The notes: a model not told the origin generated them from the letters alone. A DNA stretch of 64,000 bases from Stenotrophomonas rhizophila (GCF_003651185.1 NZ_RCDC01000008.1:124001-188000); one strand, 5' to 3'. Positions 8,959-18,262 are shown, numbered from the stretch's first letter. Made by a program: numbers and translations.

Positions 8959-9522
8959 ATGGACGAAGGACCGGATATCACCGTGTGGCTGGATTCAGCC
9001 CGGGCGGGCGACCGCGCCGCGCTCGACCGGGTCCTGACCCTGCTCTATCACGAGCTGCACAGCATGGCCCGCCGGCAGCTTGCCGGGCAGCAGGGGCGCA
9101 CCCTGGATGCCACCTCGCTGGTGCACGAGTCCTACCTGAAGCTGCTCGGCTCCCGCGGCGCGGCCCGCTTCGAAGACCGCGCGCATTTCTTCGCCTACGC
9201 CGCCTCGGCAATGCGCAGCGTGGTGGTCGATTACGCACGCAACCGGCTGGCGCGCAAACGCGGCGGTGATCTCAAGCGGGTGGAGCTACCCGAAAACAGC
9301 AGCAGCGGCGTGCGTCTGGATGAAGACCTGCTGGCGCTGGATGTGGCGTTGGCCCAGCTGCATGCGGTGGATGCACACCTGGCCAAGGTGGTGGAACTGC
9401 GTTACTTCGCTGGCCTGTCCGAGCAGGAGATTGCCGATCTATGCCAACGCTCGGAGCGCAGCATCCGCCGCGACTGGCAGAAGGCGCGTATGTTCCTGCT
9501 GGCCTCGGTCGGGGAGGCCTGA
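8959..9522 (+). CDS. ECF sigma factor, kinase-linked (ECF43-like)
   Basis: RNA polymerase sigma factor of 187 residues in the Sigma70_ECF family. Region 2 runs from about residue 15 to 95 and region 4 from about 125 to 180, with helix-turn-helix LSEQEIADLCQRSERSIRRD. Where ordinary ECF factors have the acidic DAED motif, this one has DATS (50-53) followed by LVHES. In the characterised kinase-controlled ECF43 group this loss of charge is compensated by threonine phosphorylation; Thr52 is the matching candidate here. The kinase gene follows after 30 bases. No anti-sigma factor gene is present. Confidence 0.9.
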   Translation: MDEGPDITVWLDSARAGDRAALDRVLTLLYHELHSMARRQLAGQQGRTLDATSLVHESYLKLLGSRGAARFEDRAHFFAYAASAMRSVVVDYARNRLARKRGGDLKRVELPENSSSGVRLDEDLLALDVALAQLHAVDAHLAKVVELRYFAGLSEQEIADLCQRSERSIRRDWQKARMFLLASVGEA

Positions 9523-9552
9523 AAGGCCACGCATCGTCCGGGGAGAGGACCG

Positions 9553-12384
9553 ATGGAGGCGTCACGCTGGCGGCAGCTGTCCTGCCTGCTGGATCAATTG
9601 CTGGAACTGCCCGAACCGGCGCGAGAGCAGCGGCTGCTGCGCCTGCGTGAGGACGATCCGAGCCTGGCCGACGATGTGGAGCGCCTGCTCGCACATGAGC
9701 GCGACAGCCACGAGTTCCTCGCCCAGCCGTTGTGGACCGCCGCGCCGGAAGACAGCCGGGTGGGCACACGGGTCGGCCCGTACCGGTTGCTCCGGCCTCT
9801 CGGCGAGGGCGGCATGGGCGAGGTCTGGCTGGCCGAGCGCGCCGATGGCCTGTACGAGCGCCAGGTCGCGCTGAAGCTGCTGCGCAGCGGCTACGCCGAT
9901 CCCGGCCTGCGCCAGCGCTTCAGCCGCGAGCGCGAGATCCTGGCCCGGCTGCAGCACCCGAACCTGGCCCATCTGCTGGATGCCGGCGTGGATCTGCAGG
10001 GGCAGCCTTATCTTGCGCTGGCCTATGTGGAAGGCGAGCCGATCACCGCGTATTGCCAGCGCTTGGCGCTCCCGCTGGAGCGGCGTCTGCAGCTGATGCT
10101 GCAGGTCTGCGCGGTGGTCAGCCATGCGCATGCCAACCTGATCGTGCACCGTGACCTCAAGCCCTCCAACATCCTGGTCACGGCCGAAGGCGAGGTGAAG
10201 CTGCTGGACTTCGGCATCGCCAAACTGCTCGACGATGACGAGGGCAAGCCGCCCGTGCATCCCCCCACCGAAGCGCGGGCGTTCACCCTGCACTACGCCG
10301 CTCCGGAACAGGTGCGCGGCGAGCCGGTCTCCACGCTGACCGATGTGTACTCGCTGGGGGTGGTGCTGTTCGAGGTGATCACCGGGCAAAAGCCCTATCG
10401 GCTGCGCCGGCACAGTGATGCCGAGTGGGAACGCTCGATCCTGGAGGTGCAGGCACCGCGCGCCTCGGCCGTCATGGCGCGCGTGGCCGCCGCCGGTGGC
10501 GAGCCGGCCGGGGCGGCCAGGCGCCTGTCGCGGCGCCTGCGTGGCGATCTGGATACGATCCTGCTCAAGGCCCTGCAGAAGGAGCCTGCGCAGCGTTACG
10601 CCTCGGTGGAAGCGCTGGCGCAGGACCTGCGTCGCTTCCTCGAGGGCCGCCCGATCCACGCCCGCCCCCAGCACGTGGGCTACCGGCTGCGCAAATACCT
10701 GGGCCGGCATCGCTGGGGCGTCGCGCTGGGCACCATGGCGGTGCTGGCGCTGCTCGCATTGGCACTGACCGCGCTGTGGCAGATGCAGCAGGCGCGGCGC
10801 GAGATCGCGCGTGCGCAGGCCATGCAGGATTTCACCGTGGGCCTGTTCGACCGCGCCGCCAGCGTGCGCCATGGCAGCTTCGATCTGCGCCAGCTGCTGG
10901 CCACCGGTCAGCAACGTGGCGAGGCCGAACTGCGCGATCAACCGCTGTCGCTGGCCGAGCTGGAGGGCGTGATCGGGCGGTTGCGGATCGGTATGGGCGA
11001 CTACCAGCTGGCGCTGCAGACGCTGGACCGACAGCGCGCGTTGCTGGAGGAGGCCGGCGAGGTGCCGCCTACCCTGCAGCTGGAAGCGGTGACCCAGCGC
11101 GGCCGTGCGCTGCGCATGCTGGGCCGCTCGCGCGAGTGCGTGACGCACCTCACCCCTATGCAGGCGCTGGCCGCCGAGTATCGCCTGCGGCTGCCGGCCG
11201 CCGTGGCCGAGTACCACACCCAGCTCGGGCGCTGCCAACAACTCCTGGGGTACCGCGACAACGCCCGCGCCGCCTTCGAACAGGCCCTGGTGCTGCGGCG
11301 CGATGTACTGCGCGATACCCCCGGCACGTCGGAGAGCCTGGCTGACCTGGCCGCACTGGACAGCGACGATGGCCGCGGCCCGGCGGCACTGGCCGGCTAC
11401 CAGCAAGCGCTGCAGCTGCTGCAGGCCGGTGACACCGTGCGGTATCCCCAGTTGATCGCGCTGCGCCGGCACATGGGCGAGACCCTGGCTGCGCAGGGCG
11501 ATCTGGACGCAGCCGAGCGGGCCCTGAAGATCGCCAGCGCCGATGCGGTGGGCATGTATGGGCCGGATCACCCGGAAACCCTGTCGATCCGCCGGCTGCG
11601 TGCCCTGCTGGCGATGCAGCGCGGTGATCTGCAGCAGGCCGACACCCAGCTGCAGCAGGTCCAGCACCTGACCCGGCAGGCCTTGGGCGAGCAACACCGC
11701 GACACCGGGCTGACCTGGCACGCGCTGGGCAGGTCGGCACTGGAGCGCGGTGACAGCACCCTGGCGATCGACGACTTCGCCCGGGCGGTGGCGATCTGGC
11801 GGCAACCCGACTGCGTGGGGCTGCTGCCGCAGGGCCTGTATGACCTGGGCGAAGCCTTGGCCCAGGCGGGGCGCTGGCAGGCGGCGCTGGCTGCCCTGCA
11901 CGAGGGACGGCAGTGGCAGGCCGCGCAACGGGGCGACGACGATGCGTCGGTGCAACAGGCGGATCGGCGCATGGCCGAACTAATCAGCGCATTCGGCGAC
12001 CCGCATCAGGCGGGCGAGCAGCTGGCGGCGCTGATGCGACGGGTGGGCCGGGCGGGGCCGTCCAGCCCGGCGCTGCAGCGCGCGCTGCAACTGGCCTGGG
12101 GCCGGAACCTGGGCCGTATGGGCCAGGCGGTGGAGGCACGCCGCGCGCTGGCCCCGTTGCTGGTGGGCGACGCCGCGGATCAGGGCAGCCGCGTCCTGCG
12201 CTGGCGCGCCCGTGCCGCGATGGCGCAGCTGGACTGCACGAGCGCACCGGCGCGTGCGCGTGAGGCGCTGGTGCAGCTGCAGCAGGAACTGCAGGCGCAG
12301 TGGCCGCAGGGTGGGCAGCTGCTGCAGGAGGTGAACCGGGTGCGGGAGGCGTGCGCACCGGCGCAGATCGCGGCCAGCCCGTGA
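9553..12384 (+). CDS. Transmembrane Ser/Thr protein kinase with TPR domain
   Basis: Hanks-type kinase, 943 residues. Motifs: glycine loop GEGGMGEV (84-91), lysine in VALK (108), catalytic loop HRDLKPSN (199-206), DFG (219-221) and APEQ in the activation segment. One transmembrane span follows at about 389-410 (VALGTMAVLALLALALTALW), leaving about 530 residues of TPR-like helical repeats, presumably outside the cytoplasm as a sensor. The N-terminal 70 residues are a helical domain common to this kinase group. GAGAGGAC precedes the ATG. With the sigma factor 30 bases upstream this makes a two-gene signalling unit in which the kinase probably activates the sigma factor. Confidence 0.93.
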   Translation: MEASRWRQLSCLLDQLLELPEPAREQRLLRLREDDPSLADDVERLLAHERDSHEFLAQPLWTAAPEDSRVGTRVGPYRLLRPLGEGGMGEVWLAERADGLYERQVALKLLRSGYADPGLRQRFSREREILARLQHPNLAHLLDAGVDLQGQPYLALAYVEGEPITAYCQRLALPLERRLQLMLQVCAVVSHAHANLIVHRDLKPSNILVTAEGEVKLLDFGIAKLLDDDEGKPPVHPPTEARAFTLHYAAPEQVRGEPVSTLTDVYSLGVVLFEVITGQKPYRLRRHSDAEWERSILEVQAPRASAVMARVAAAGGEPAGAARRLSRRLRGDLDTILLKALQKEPAQRYASVEALAQDLRRFLEGRPIHARPQHVGYRLRKYLGRHRWGVALGTMAVLALLALALTALWQMQQARREIARAQAMQDFTVGLFDRAASVRHGSFDLRQLLATGQQRGEAELRDQPLSLAELEGVIGRLRIGMGDYQLALQTLDRQRALLEEAGEVPPTLQLEAVTQRGRALRMLGRSRECVTHLTPMQALAAEYRLRLPAAVAEYHTQLGRCQQLLGYRDNARAAFEQALVLRRDVLRDTPGTSESLADLAALDSDDGRGPAALAGYQQALQLLQAGDTVRYPQLIALRRHMGETLAAQGDLDAAERALKIASADAVGMYGPDHPETLSIRRLRALLAMQRGDLQQADTQLQQVQHLTRQALGEQHRDTGLTWHALGRSALERGDSTLAIDDFARAVAIWRQPDCVGLLPQGLYDLGEALAQAGRWQAALAALHEGRQWQAAQRGDDDASVQQADRRMAELISAFGDPHQAGEQLAALMRRVGRAGPSSPALQRALQLAWGRNLGRMGQAVEARRALAPLLVGDAADQGSRVLRWRARAAMAQLDCTSAPARAREALVQLQQELQAQWPQGGQLLQEVNRVREACAPAQIAASP

Positions 12385-12476
12385 GCACGCTGGCTGAACG
12401 CCGCCCCGCATTCACCTCGGCGAATTAACGTCTGCGTGCCTATGATGGCCGGCCCTCCCTTGCCATCGCTGCCTGC

Positions 12477-14078
12477 ATGCAACGACGCGACTTCCTCCGC
12501 AATGCCTCCGTGGCCCTGGCCGCCTTCGGCCTGCCTGCACTGCCGGCCTGTGCCGCGCAGGGCAACCAGGTCGGCCTGCGCCGGCTGGGCGAGCCGCAGC
12601 CGTTCGATTTCGCCTCGCTGAAAGGGCAGGCCCGCGCGCTGTCCCAAGCCGCCTACCAGAGCCACAAGCGGACCCTGCCGGGTCCGGTCGAAGCGTTGGA
12701 CTGGGACCAGTACCAGTCCATCCAGTACCGCCAGGACCATGCCTTGTGGGCTGACCAGCCAGGCCGCTACCAGGCCAAGTTCTTCCACCTCGGCCTGTAC
12801 TTCCATTCGCCGGTGCGGATGTTCGACGTGACCGACGGCAAGGCGCAGGAACTGGCCTACGACGGCGCGGCGTTCGACTACGGCAAGAGTGGCCTGAAGG
12901 GCAGCCATCTGCCGGCTGACCTGGGCTTTGCCGGCTTCCGTCTCAACACCCGCAAGGACACCGACCGCGACTTCGCCGCGTTCCTCGGTGCCAGCTATTT
13001 CCGCGCGGTCGGCAAGGAGGGCCAGTACGGCCAGTCCGCGCGCGGCCTGGCGATCGATACCGGCATGGGCAAACCCGAGGAATTCCCGGATTTCATCGCC
13101 TACTACCTGGAGCAGCCGGCGGCCGACTCCAACACCCTGGTGGTGTACGCCCTGCTGGATTCGCCGAGCACCACCGGCGCCTACCGCTTCGCGATCACCA
13201 ACGGTGACGTGCTGCTGATGGACATCGACTGCGCGCTGTACCCGCGCAAGGCGATCGAGCGGCTCGGCATCGCCCCGTGCACCAGCATGTACCAGGTGGG
13301 CGAGAACGACCGCCGCATGGCCTGGGACTGGCGCCCGGAGATCCACGATACCGACGGCCTGTCGATGTGGACCGGGGCCGGTGAATGGATCTGGCGCCCG
13401 CTGTGCAACCCGTACCACCTGCGCTTCAACATGTTCGTGGACAACAACCCGCGCGGCTTCGGCCTGCTCCAGCGCGACCGCAATTTCGATCACTACCAGG
13501 ACGACGGCGTCTTCTACGAGAAGCGCCCGTGCCTGTGGGTGGAACCGAAGGGGCAGTGGGGCAAGGGCTCGGTGCAGCTGGTTGAAATCCCGACCGTGGA
13601 TGAGACCTTCGACAACATCGTGGCGTTCTGGAATCCCGAGGCCAAGCCGCAGCCCGGCCAGGAGCTGCTGCTCGGCTACCGCCTGTACTGGGGCGCGCAG
13701 CCGCCGGCGCGTACGCCACTGGCGCACTGCGTGGCCAGCCGCACCGGCCTGGGTGGGGTGATCGGCAAGAAGCGCGAGTACTTCTCGTGGCGCTTCGCGG
13801 TCGATTTCGAAGGCGGCGAGCTGGCCGCGTTGATCGACAAGGGTGAAGTGGAGGCCGTGGTCCAGGTCAGCCGTGGCCGCACCGAGATCGTCTCGGCGCG
13901 CCCGCTGCGCGAGATCAAGGGCTACCGCGCGATGTTCGATGTGGTACCGCCGGAGGACACCACCGAGCAGATCGATATCCGCCTGTACCTGCGCAGCGGC
14001 GGCAAGACCCTGACCGAAACCTGGCTGTATCAGTACAGCCCGCCGCCGAAGGGTGCGCTGGAGCGCACGTTGTATTGA
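12477..14078 (+). CDS. opgD: Glucan biosynthesis protein D (periplasmic glucans)
   Basis: OpgD/MdoD-type periplasmic protein of 533 residues that processes or shapes osmoregulated periplasmic beta-glucans. The N-terminus is a twin-arginine signal (MQRRDFLRN followed by a hydrophobic core to about residue 27), as in E. coli OpgD. The remainder matches the MdoG-fold family throughout (for example FDVTDGKAQELAYD and DNNPRGFGLLQRDRNFDHYQD). No opgH or opgG is adjacent. The stop codon abuts the convergent tdk stop with no base between. Confidence 0.93.
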   Translation: MQRRDFLRNASVALAAFGLPALPACAAQGNQVGLRRLGEPQPFDFASLKGQARALSQAAYQSHKRTLPGPVEALDWDQYQSIQYRQDHALWADQPGRYQAKFFHLGLYFHSPVRMFDVTDGKAQELAYDGAAFDYGKSGLKGSHLPADLGFAGFRLNTRKDTDRDFAAFLGASYFRAVGKEGQYGQSARGLAIDTGMGKPEEFPDFIAYYLEQPAADSNTLVVYALLDSPSTTGAYRFAITNGDVLLMDIDCALYPRKAIERLGIAPCTSMYQVGENDRRMAWDWRPEIHDTDGLSMWTGAGEWIWRPLCNPYHLRFNMFVDNNPRGFGLLQRDRNFDHYQDDGVFYEKRPCLWVEPKGQWGKGSVQLVEIPTVDETFDNIVAFWNPEAKPQPGQELLLGYRLYWGAQPPARTPLAHCVASRTGLGGVIGKKREYFSWRFAVDFEGGELAALIDKGEVEAVVQVSRGRTEIVSARPLREIKGYRAMFDVVPPEDTTEQIDIRLYLRSGGKTLTETWLYQYSPPPKGALERTLY

Positions 14079-14699
14079 TCAAAGCGGCAATGGGACCTGT
14101 GCCGGGTCGATTCTTCCCTCGCCGCGCGTGATCTTCTTGAACTCCGCGCGGCTCACCGACACGTAGCGCTCGTTGCCGCCGATCTCCACCTGCGGGCCGT
14201 CCTGCACCGCGTGGCCGTGCTCGTCCACGCGCACGGTCATCGTGGCCTTCTTGCCGCTGTGGCAGATCGTCTTGATCTCCTGCATCTCATCGGCCCAGGC
14301 CAGCAGGTACTGGCTGCCTTCGAACAGCTCACCGCGGAAATCGGTGCGCAGGCCGTAGCAGAGCACCGGGATGCGCATCTGGTCGACCACCTCGCTCAGC
14401 TGCCAGACCTGGCTGCGGGTCAGGAACTGCGCTTCATCGACCAGTACGCAGCCCAGCGGACCGTGCGTGTCGATGTCCTCGGCGATCAGCTGCTGCAGGT
14501 CGGTGTCCTGCTGGAACGCGATCCCGTCGGCCTTCAGGCCGATCCGCGAGGCGACCACGCCGCGCCCGGCGCGGTCGTCCAGCCGCGGGGTCAGGATGGC
14601 CACGCGCATGCCCCGCTCGCGGTAGTTGTGCGCCGACTGCAGCAGGGTCGTGGTCTTGCCGGCGTTCATCGCCGAATAATAGAAATAGAGCTTGGCCAT
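14079..14699 (-). CDS. tdk: Thymidine kinase
   Basis: Type II thymidine kinase, phosphorylating thymidine to dTMP for salvage. The 206 residues include the P-loop YSAMNAGKTT (near residue 8-17) and Walker B LVDEAQFLT. The lasso region around GGNERYVSV is recognisable. The structural zinc site appears degraded: E. coli has CHC and CRKH at the two positions, whereas this protein reads CHSGKKA and VSVSRAEF, leaving only one of the usual ligands. The start is the ATG at 14699, upstream of which is a 45-base gap to the Sel1-like gene on the same strand. Confidence 0.94.
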   Translation of the reverse strand: MAKLYFYYSAMNAGKTTTLLQSAHNYRERGMRVAILTPRLDDRAGRGVVASRIGLKADGIAFQQDTDLQQLIAEDIDTHGPLGCVLVDEAQFLTRSQVWQLSEVVDQMRIPVLCYGLRTDFRGELFEGSQYLLAWADEMQEIKTICHSGKKATMTVRVDEHGHAVQDGPQVEIGGNERYVSVSRAEFKKITRGEGRIDPAQVPLPL

Positions 14700-14744
14700 G
14701 CCGGGATTTTATCCCTTCGGCGGTCCCGGCATGACCTTGTCGCC

Positions 14745-15467
14745 TCAGTCCTGATGGCCCGGCACCGTGGCCGGCAGGCCAACTTCGACCGAACCGGTGC
14801 CGATGGCACGGCCAGCCGCCTCCAACTGCCGGTCCTGCCATTGCCAGTACTGGGCTGGCTGCCAGTATTCGTCGCGGTAGAACACATCCGGCTCCAGGAA
14901 CCGCAGGCCGCGCGCATCCCGGGCCACCATGCGCATGCCGCCGACCGCGCCGGTGTGGCTGCCGGTGACGTTGAGCAGACCACGACGCAACTCGCGCTCC
15001 AGCCGCGGCTGGGCCGCCTTGTCCCCGAACTCGGCGTACACCGCCGGGCCCACCTGCAGAGCACGGGCCTGTTCGGCCGGCTCCAGCCCGGCCCAGTAGC
15101 GTTCGCGCAGCCCAAGCAGAAATCCGGTCCCGCGTTCAGCGGCGAGGTCCATCCACGCATAGGCCACGGCCCGGTCCTGGGCGCCGCCCTGGCCGTTCCA
15201 CCACATCTCGGCGAGCGCGGCCTGGGACAACTTGTCGGCGTAGCGGGCACCGAGGCGGTAGTAGCGCCGTGCGTCTTCGAAGCGGCCGCGGGCCTGGGCC
15301 TCCTTGCCGTGCTTGCGGTAGCGCAGGTCGGGGTGGCTGACCAGGAACGCATCGGTCTCCTGTGCGTCCTGGGCGCGCAGATCCGGTTGGCTGGACTGCG
15401 CCCATGCCGGAACGGTCACGAGTACGGCGATCATGCCCCCCATCTGCCACGCCTTCCTGATAGTCAC
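14745..15467 (-). CDS. Exported Sel1-repeat-like protein
   Basis: A 240-residue exported protein of unknown role. The signal peptide is MGGMIAVLVTVPAWAQ, and two or three Sel1/TPR-like helical units follow (RGRFEDARRYYRLGARYADK and LAEMWWNGQGG then YAWMDLAAERG). The frame is open to 15887, but I chose the GTG at 15467: GGAGG lies 9 bases upstream and the signal peptide then starts at residue 9. An ATG eight codons in is the alternative. It is divergent from rep and ends 45 bases before tdk. Sel1-like proteins usually mediate protein contacts. Confidence 0.7.
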   Translation of the reverse strand: MTIRKAWQMGGMIAVLVTVPAWAQSSQPDLRAQDAQETDAFLVSHPDLRYRKHGKEAQARGRFEDARRYYRLGARYADKLSQAALAEMWWNGQGGAQDRAVAYAWMDLAAERGTGFLLGLRERYWAGLEPAEQARALQVGPAVYAEFGDKAAQPRLERELRRGLLNVTGSHTGAVGGMRMVARDARGLRFLEPDVFYRDEYWQPAQYWQWQDRQLEAAGRAIGTGSVEVGLPATVPGHQD

Positions 15468-15596
15468 GTCACGTCGCCTCCGTTGCGTCGATGGGCGCCA
15501 TGTTCGATCCACTGATGTGAAGGCGTCAACTCCGCGCGGTCGCGCGTCGATGCAGGCCGAGCAAGGCCGGTACAATGCCCCTCCCCTGGAGATGGC

Positions 15597-17573
15597 ATGC
15601 ACGGTCTCAATCCTCCCCAACACGCGGCAGTGATGCACTGCGAAGGTCCTCTGCTGGTGCTTGCGGGCGCGGGCAGCGGCAAGACGCGCGTGATCGTGGA
15701 GAAGATCGGCCAGCTGATCGCCAGCAAGCGCTACCCGGCGCGGCGGATCGCGGCGATCACCTTCACCAACAAATCGGCCAAGGAAATGCGCGAGCGCGTG
15801 GCCAAGCGCCTGCGCGGTGGCGACGCCGATGAAGTGACGATCTGTACGTTCCACGCGCTGGGGCTGAAGTTCCTGCAGATTGAACATGCGGCCGTCGGGC
15901 TCAAGCGCGGGTTCTCGATCTTCGATGCAGACGATTCGACCGCGCAGGTGAAGGACCTGATGTACGGGGCCAAGCCGGACGACATCGAGGACGTGAAGAA
16001 CCTGATCTCGCGCGCCAAGAACGCCGGCCTCTCACCCGAGCAGGCGATGGCCGCGGCGCGCAGCACGCGCGAGAAGGAAGCGGCCAGCGTCTACGAGCGG
16101 TACCAGCTGCGCCTGACCGCGTTCAACGCGGTCGATTTCGATGACCTGATCCGGCTGCCGGTGCAGGTGCTGGAAGAGAATCCGGAGATCGCCATCGCCT
16201 GGCGCGAACGCATCGGCTACCTGCTGGTCGACGAATGCCAGGACACCAACGATGCGCAGTACCGGCTGCTCAAGCAGCTGGCCGGCAGCAAGGGCAACTT
16301 CACCTGCGTGGGCGATGACGATCAGTCGATCTACGCCTGGCGCGGTGCGAACCCGGAAAACCTGCAGCAGATGGCGCGCGATTATCCTGCGCTGGAAATC
16401 ATCAAGCTGGAGCAGAACTACCGCTGCTCCAACCGCGTGCTGCGCGCGGCCAACGCGCTGATCGCCAACAACCCGCACGAGCATCTGAAGAAGCTGTGGA
16501 GCGACCAGGCCGACGGCGAGCGCATCCGTGTGTGGGAGTGCCGCAACAGCGAGCACGAAGCGGAAAAGGTCGCGGCGGAAATCGCCTTCCTGGCCACCTC
16601 CAAGAAGATTCCGTGGAGCGATTTCTGCATCCTGTTCCGCGGCAATTTCCAGTCGCGGCCGCTGGAAAAAGCGCTGCAGCTGGTGCGTGCGCCGTACCAC
16701 ATCACCGGCGGCACCGCGTTCCTGGAACGGCAGGAGGTCAAGGACACGCTGTCCTGGCTGCGCCTGCTGGTGAACCCGGATGACGATACGGCGTTCATGC
16801 GCGCGGTGCAGTCGCCCAAGCGCGAAGTGGGCGCCGGTACGCTGGCCAAGCTGGCCGAGCTGGCCTCGGAAAAAGATCTGCCGATGGCGCATGCTGCCGA
16901 AGCGATCGGTGCGCTCTCGCAGTTGCCGCCGCGCGCGGCCAACGGGCTGAGCCGCTTCACCGACATCCTGCGCGACCTGCGCGCGGAGATGCCCAAGCTC
17001 AGCTCCGGTGATCTGGTGCGCAAGCTGGTGAAGGACTCCGGGCTGGTCTCGGACCTGCGCAGTGCATGCAAGGAAGAGTCTGTCTACCAGCGCCGCCTTG
17101 GCAACCTGGAAGAACTGGCGCAATGGTTCGAAGGCGGCCCGAGGGGTGCCTCCACGGCGGATCTGGCCGCGCAGCTGGCGTTGCTTTCACGCAACGACAA
17201 GGACGACGGCGGCAACCAGGTGCGGATGATGACCATGCACGCCTCCAAGGGCCTGGAATTCCCGTACGTGTTCATCATCGGCTGCGAAGACGGTGTGCTG
17301 CCGCACCAGGTCAGCCTGGACGAAGGCAACCTGCAAGAAGAGCGGCGCCTGCTGTACGTGGGCATCACCCGCGCCAAGGTGCAGCTGTGGATGAGTTACA
17401 GCAAGCTCACCCGCAAGTTCGGCGAGCACGTGCGGCTCAAGCCCAGCCGCTTCTTCGATGAGATACCGGCCGAGGAAATGCAGCGCGATGGTGCAGATCC
17501 CGTCGCCGATGCCGCGCGCAAGAAAGAGCGTGCCAGCGCGGGCCTGGCGGCGATCCAGGCACTGTTCGACTGA
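15597..17573 (+). CDS. rep: ATP-dependent DNA helicase Rep
   Basis: Superfamily 1A 3'-5' DNA helicase that clears protein roadblocks and helps replication restart. At 658 residues it is close to E. coli Rep. Motifs: Walker A AGAGSGKTRVI (near residue 22), DECQDTN (motif II), GDDDQSIYAWRGA (motif III), QNYRCSNRVL (motif IV) and LLYVGITRAK (motif VI). The start MHGLNPPQHAAV matches the family start with no leader. It is followed 10 bases after its stop by a SMAG-type palindrome. Confidence 0.96.
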   Translation: MHGLNPPQHAAVMHCEGPLLVLAGAGSGKTRVIVEKIGQLIASKRYPARRIAAITFTNKSAKEMRERVAKRLRGGDADEVTICTFHALGLKFLQIEHAAVGLKRGFSIFDADDSTAQVKDLMYGAKPDDIEDVKNLISRAKNAGLSPEQAMAAARSTREKEAASVYERYQLRLTAFNAVDFDDLIRLPVQVLEENPEIAIAWRERIGYLLVDECQDTNDAQYRLLKQLAGSKGNFTCVGDDDQSIYAWRGANPENLQQMARDYPALEIIKLEQNYRCSNRVLRAANALIANNPHEHLKKLWSDQADGERIRVWECRNSEHEAEKVAAEIAFLATSKKIPWSDFCILFRGNFQSRPLEKALQLVRAPYHITGGTAFLERQEVKDTLSWLRLLVNPDDDTAFMRAVQSPKREVGAGTLAKLAELASEKDLPMAHAAEAIGALSQLPPRAANGLSRFTDILRDLRAEMPKLSSGDLVRKLVKDSGLVSDLRSACKEESVYQRRLGNLEELAQWFEGGPRGASTADLAAQLALLSRNDKDDGGNQVRMMTMHASKGLEFPYVFIIGCEDGVLPHQVSLDEGNLQEERRLLYVGITRAKVQLWMSYSKLTRKFGEHVRLKPSRFFDEIPAEEMQRDGADPVADAARKKERASAGLAAIQALFD

Positions 17574-17583
17574 GCATCGTCGG

Positions 17584-17610
17584 GTAGAGCCACCCCATGG
17601 GTGGCTCTAC
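17584..17610. repeat. GTAG-headed palindrome (SMAG-type)
   Basis: GTAGAGCCACCC at 17584-17595 pairs perfectly with 17599-17610 around a CAT loop. It starts 10 bases after the rep stop codon and may serve as an mRNA 3' end or stabiliser. Here the palindrome extends through the GTAG itself, unlike most copies in the window. Confidence 0.75.
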
Positions 17611-17646
17611 GGCACAATCGGCCTATCACCCTTCACCGGTACCCGC

Positions 17647-18183
17647 ATGTCCGCCGTGATCCAGACCGACCGCCTGCACCTGCGCCTGATCGACCCCGAC
17701 CATGACGCGGCCGACATGCTGGCCCTGCTCAACGAGCCCGGTTTCATCCGCAACATCGCCGACCGCGGCGTACGCACCCTGGCGCAGGCGCGTGACTACA
17801 CCGCCGAGCGCGTGCTCGGCAGCTACACCCTCAATGGCTTTGGCATGTACGCCGTGATCCGCCGCGAGGACGGCGCATGGCTGGGCAACGCCGGTCTGGT
17901 CCGCCGCGCCGGGCTGCCGGCACCGGACATCGGCTATGCACTGCTGTCGCAGTACGAAGGCCACGGCTACGCGTTGGAAGCCGCGCGCGGGGTGCTGCAT
18001 TACGCGCGCGATGTACTCGGCCATGCCGATCTGTACGGCATCGTCTCGCCGGACAACGTGCGCTCCGCCGCGCTGCTGCGCAAGCTGGGCATGGAGGATC
18101 GCGGCGACTTGCTGCTGCCGCCGCCACACGAAGAAGTGGTGCTGCTGTTTGCCACGCCGGGCGCGCCGGCCCCCCAACGGTAA
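17647..18183 (+). CDS. GNAT-family N-acetyltransferase (RimJ/RimL type)
   Basis: Acetyl-CoA-dependent acetyltransferase, 178 residues. The N-terminal TDRLHLRLIDP pattern and the C-terminal YALLSQYEGHGYALEA region (acetyl-CoA-binding QxxGxG/A variant) are typical of the RimJ/RimL subgroup, and SPDNVRSAALLRKLGM is the usual C-terminal helix. The substrate (protein N-terminus, amino acid or drug) is not predictable. The ATG at 17647 begins the conserved first strand; the upstream open frame overlaps rep and was rejected. Confidence 0.88.
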   Translation: MSAVIQTDRLHLRLIDPDHDAADMLALLNEPGFIRNIADRGVRTLAQARDYTAERVLGSYTLNGFGMYAVIRREDGAWLGNAGLVRRAGLPAPDIGYALLSQYEGHGYALEAARGVLHYARDVLGHADLYGIVSPDNVRSAALLRKLGMEDRGDLLLPPPHEEVVLLFATPGAPAPQR

Positions 18184-18235
18184 AGCCGACCGTCGCTCGG
18201 CTGCGCTCCGCAAGCCAGCCAATCAGCACCACTGG

Positions 18236-18258
18236 GTAGAGCCGACCGTTGGTCGGCT
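18236..18258. repeat. GTAG-headed palindrome (SMAG-type) between convergent genes
   Basis: GTAG is followed by AGCCGACC (18240-18247), a GTT loop and GGTCGGCT (18251-18258). It lies in the 79-base gap between the convergent acetyltransferase and yceH. A degenerate, GTAG-less copy of the same stem (AGCCGAC...GTCGCTCGGCT) occurs about 50 bases earlier, right after the acetyltransferase stop. Confidence 0.7.
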
Positions 18259-18262
18259 GCTC

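Noticed and set aside
9562..11955. Long open frame opposite the Ser/Thr kinase
   Set aside because: Entirely antisense to the kinase gene, with no domain and the low-complexity Gln/Arg/His composition of shadow frames.
18183..18209. Possible second REP next to the copy at 18236
   Set aside because: It shares the AGCCGAC stem sequence but has mismatches, a longer loop and no GTAG; treated as a degenerate relic and only mentioned under the neighbouring element.
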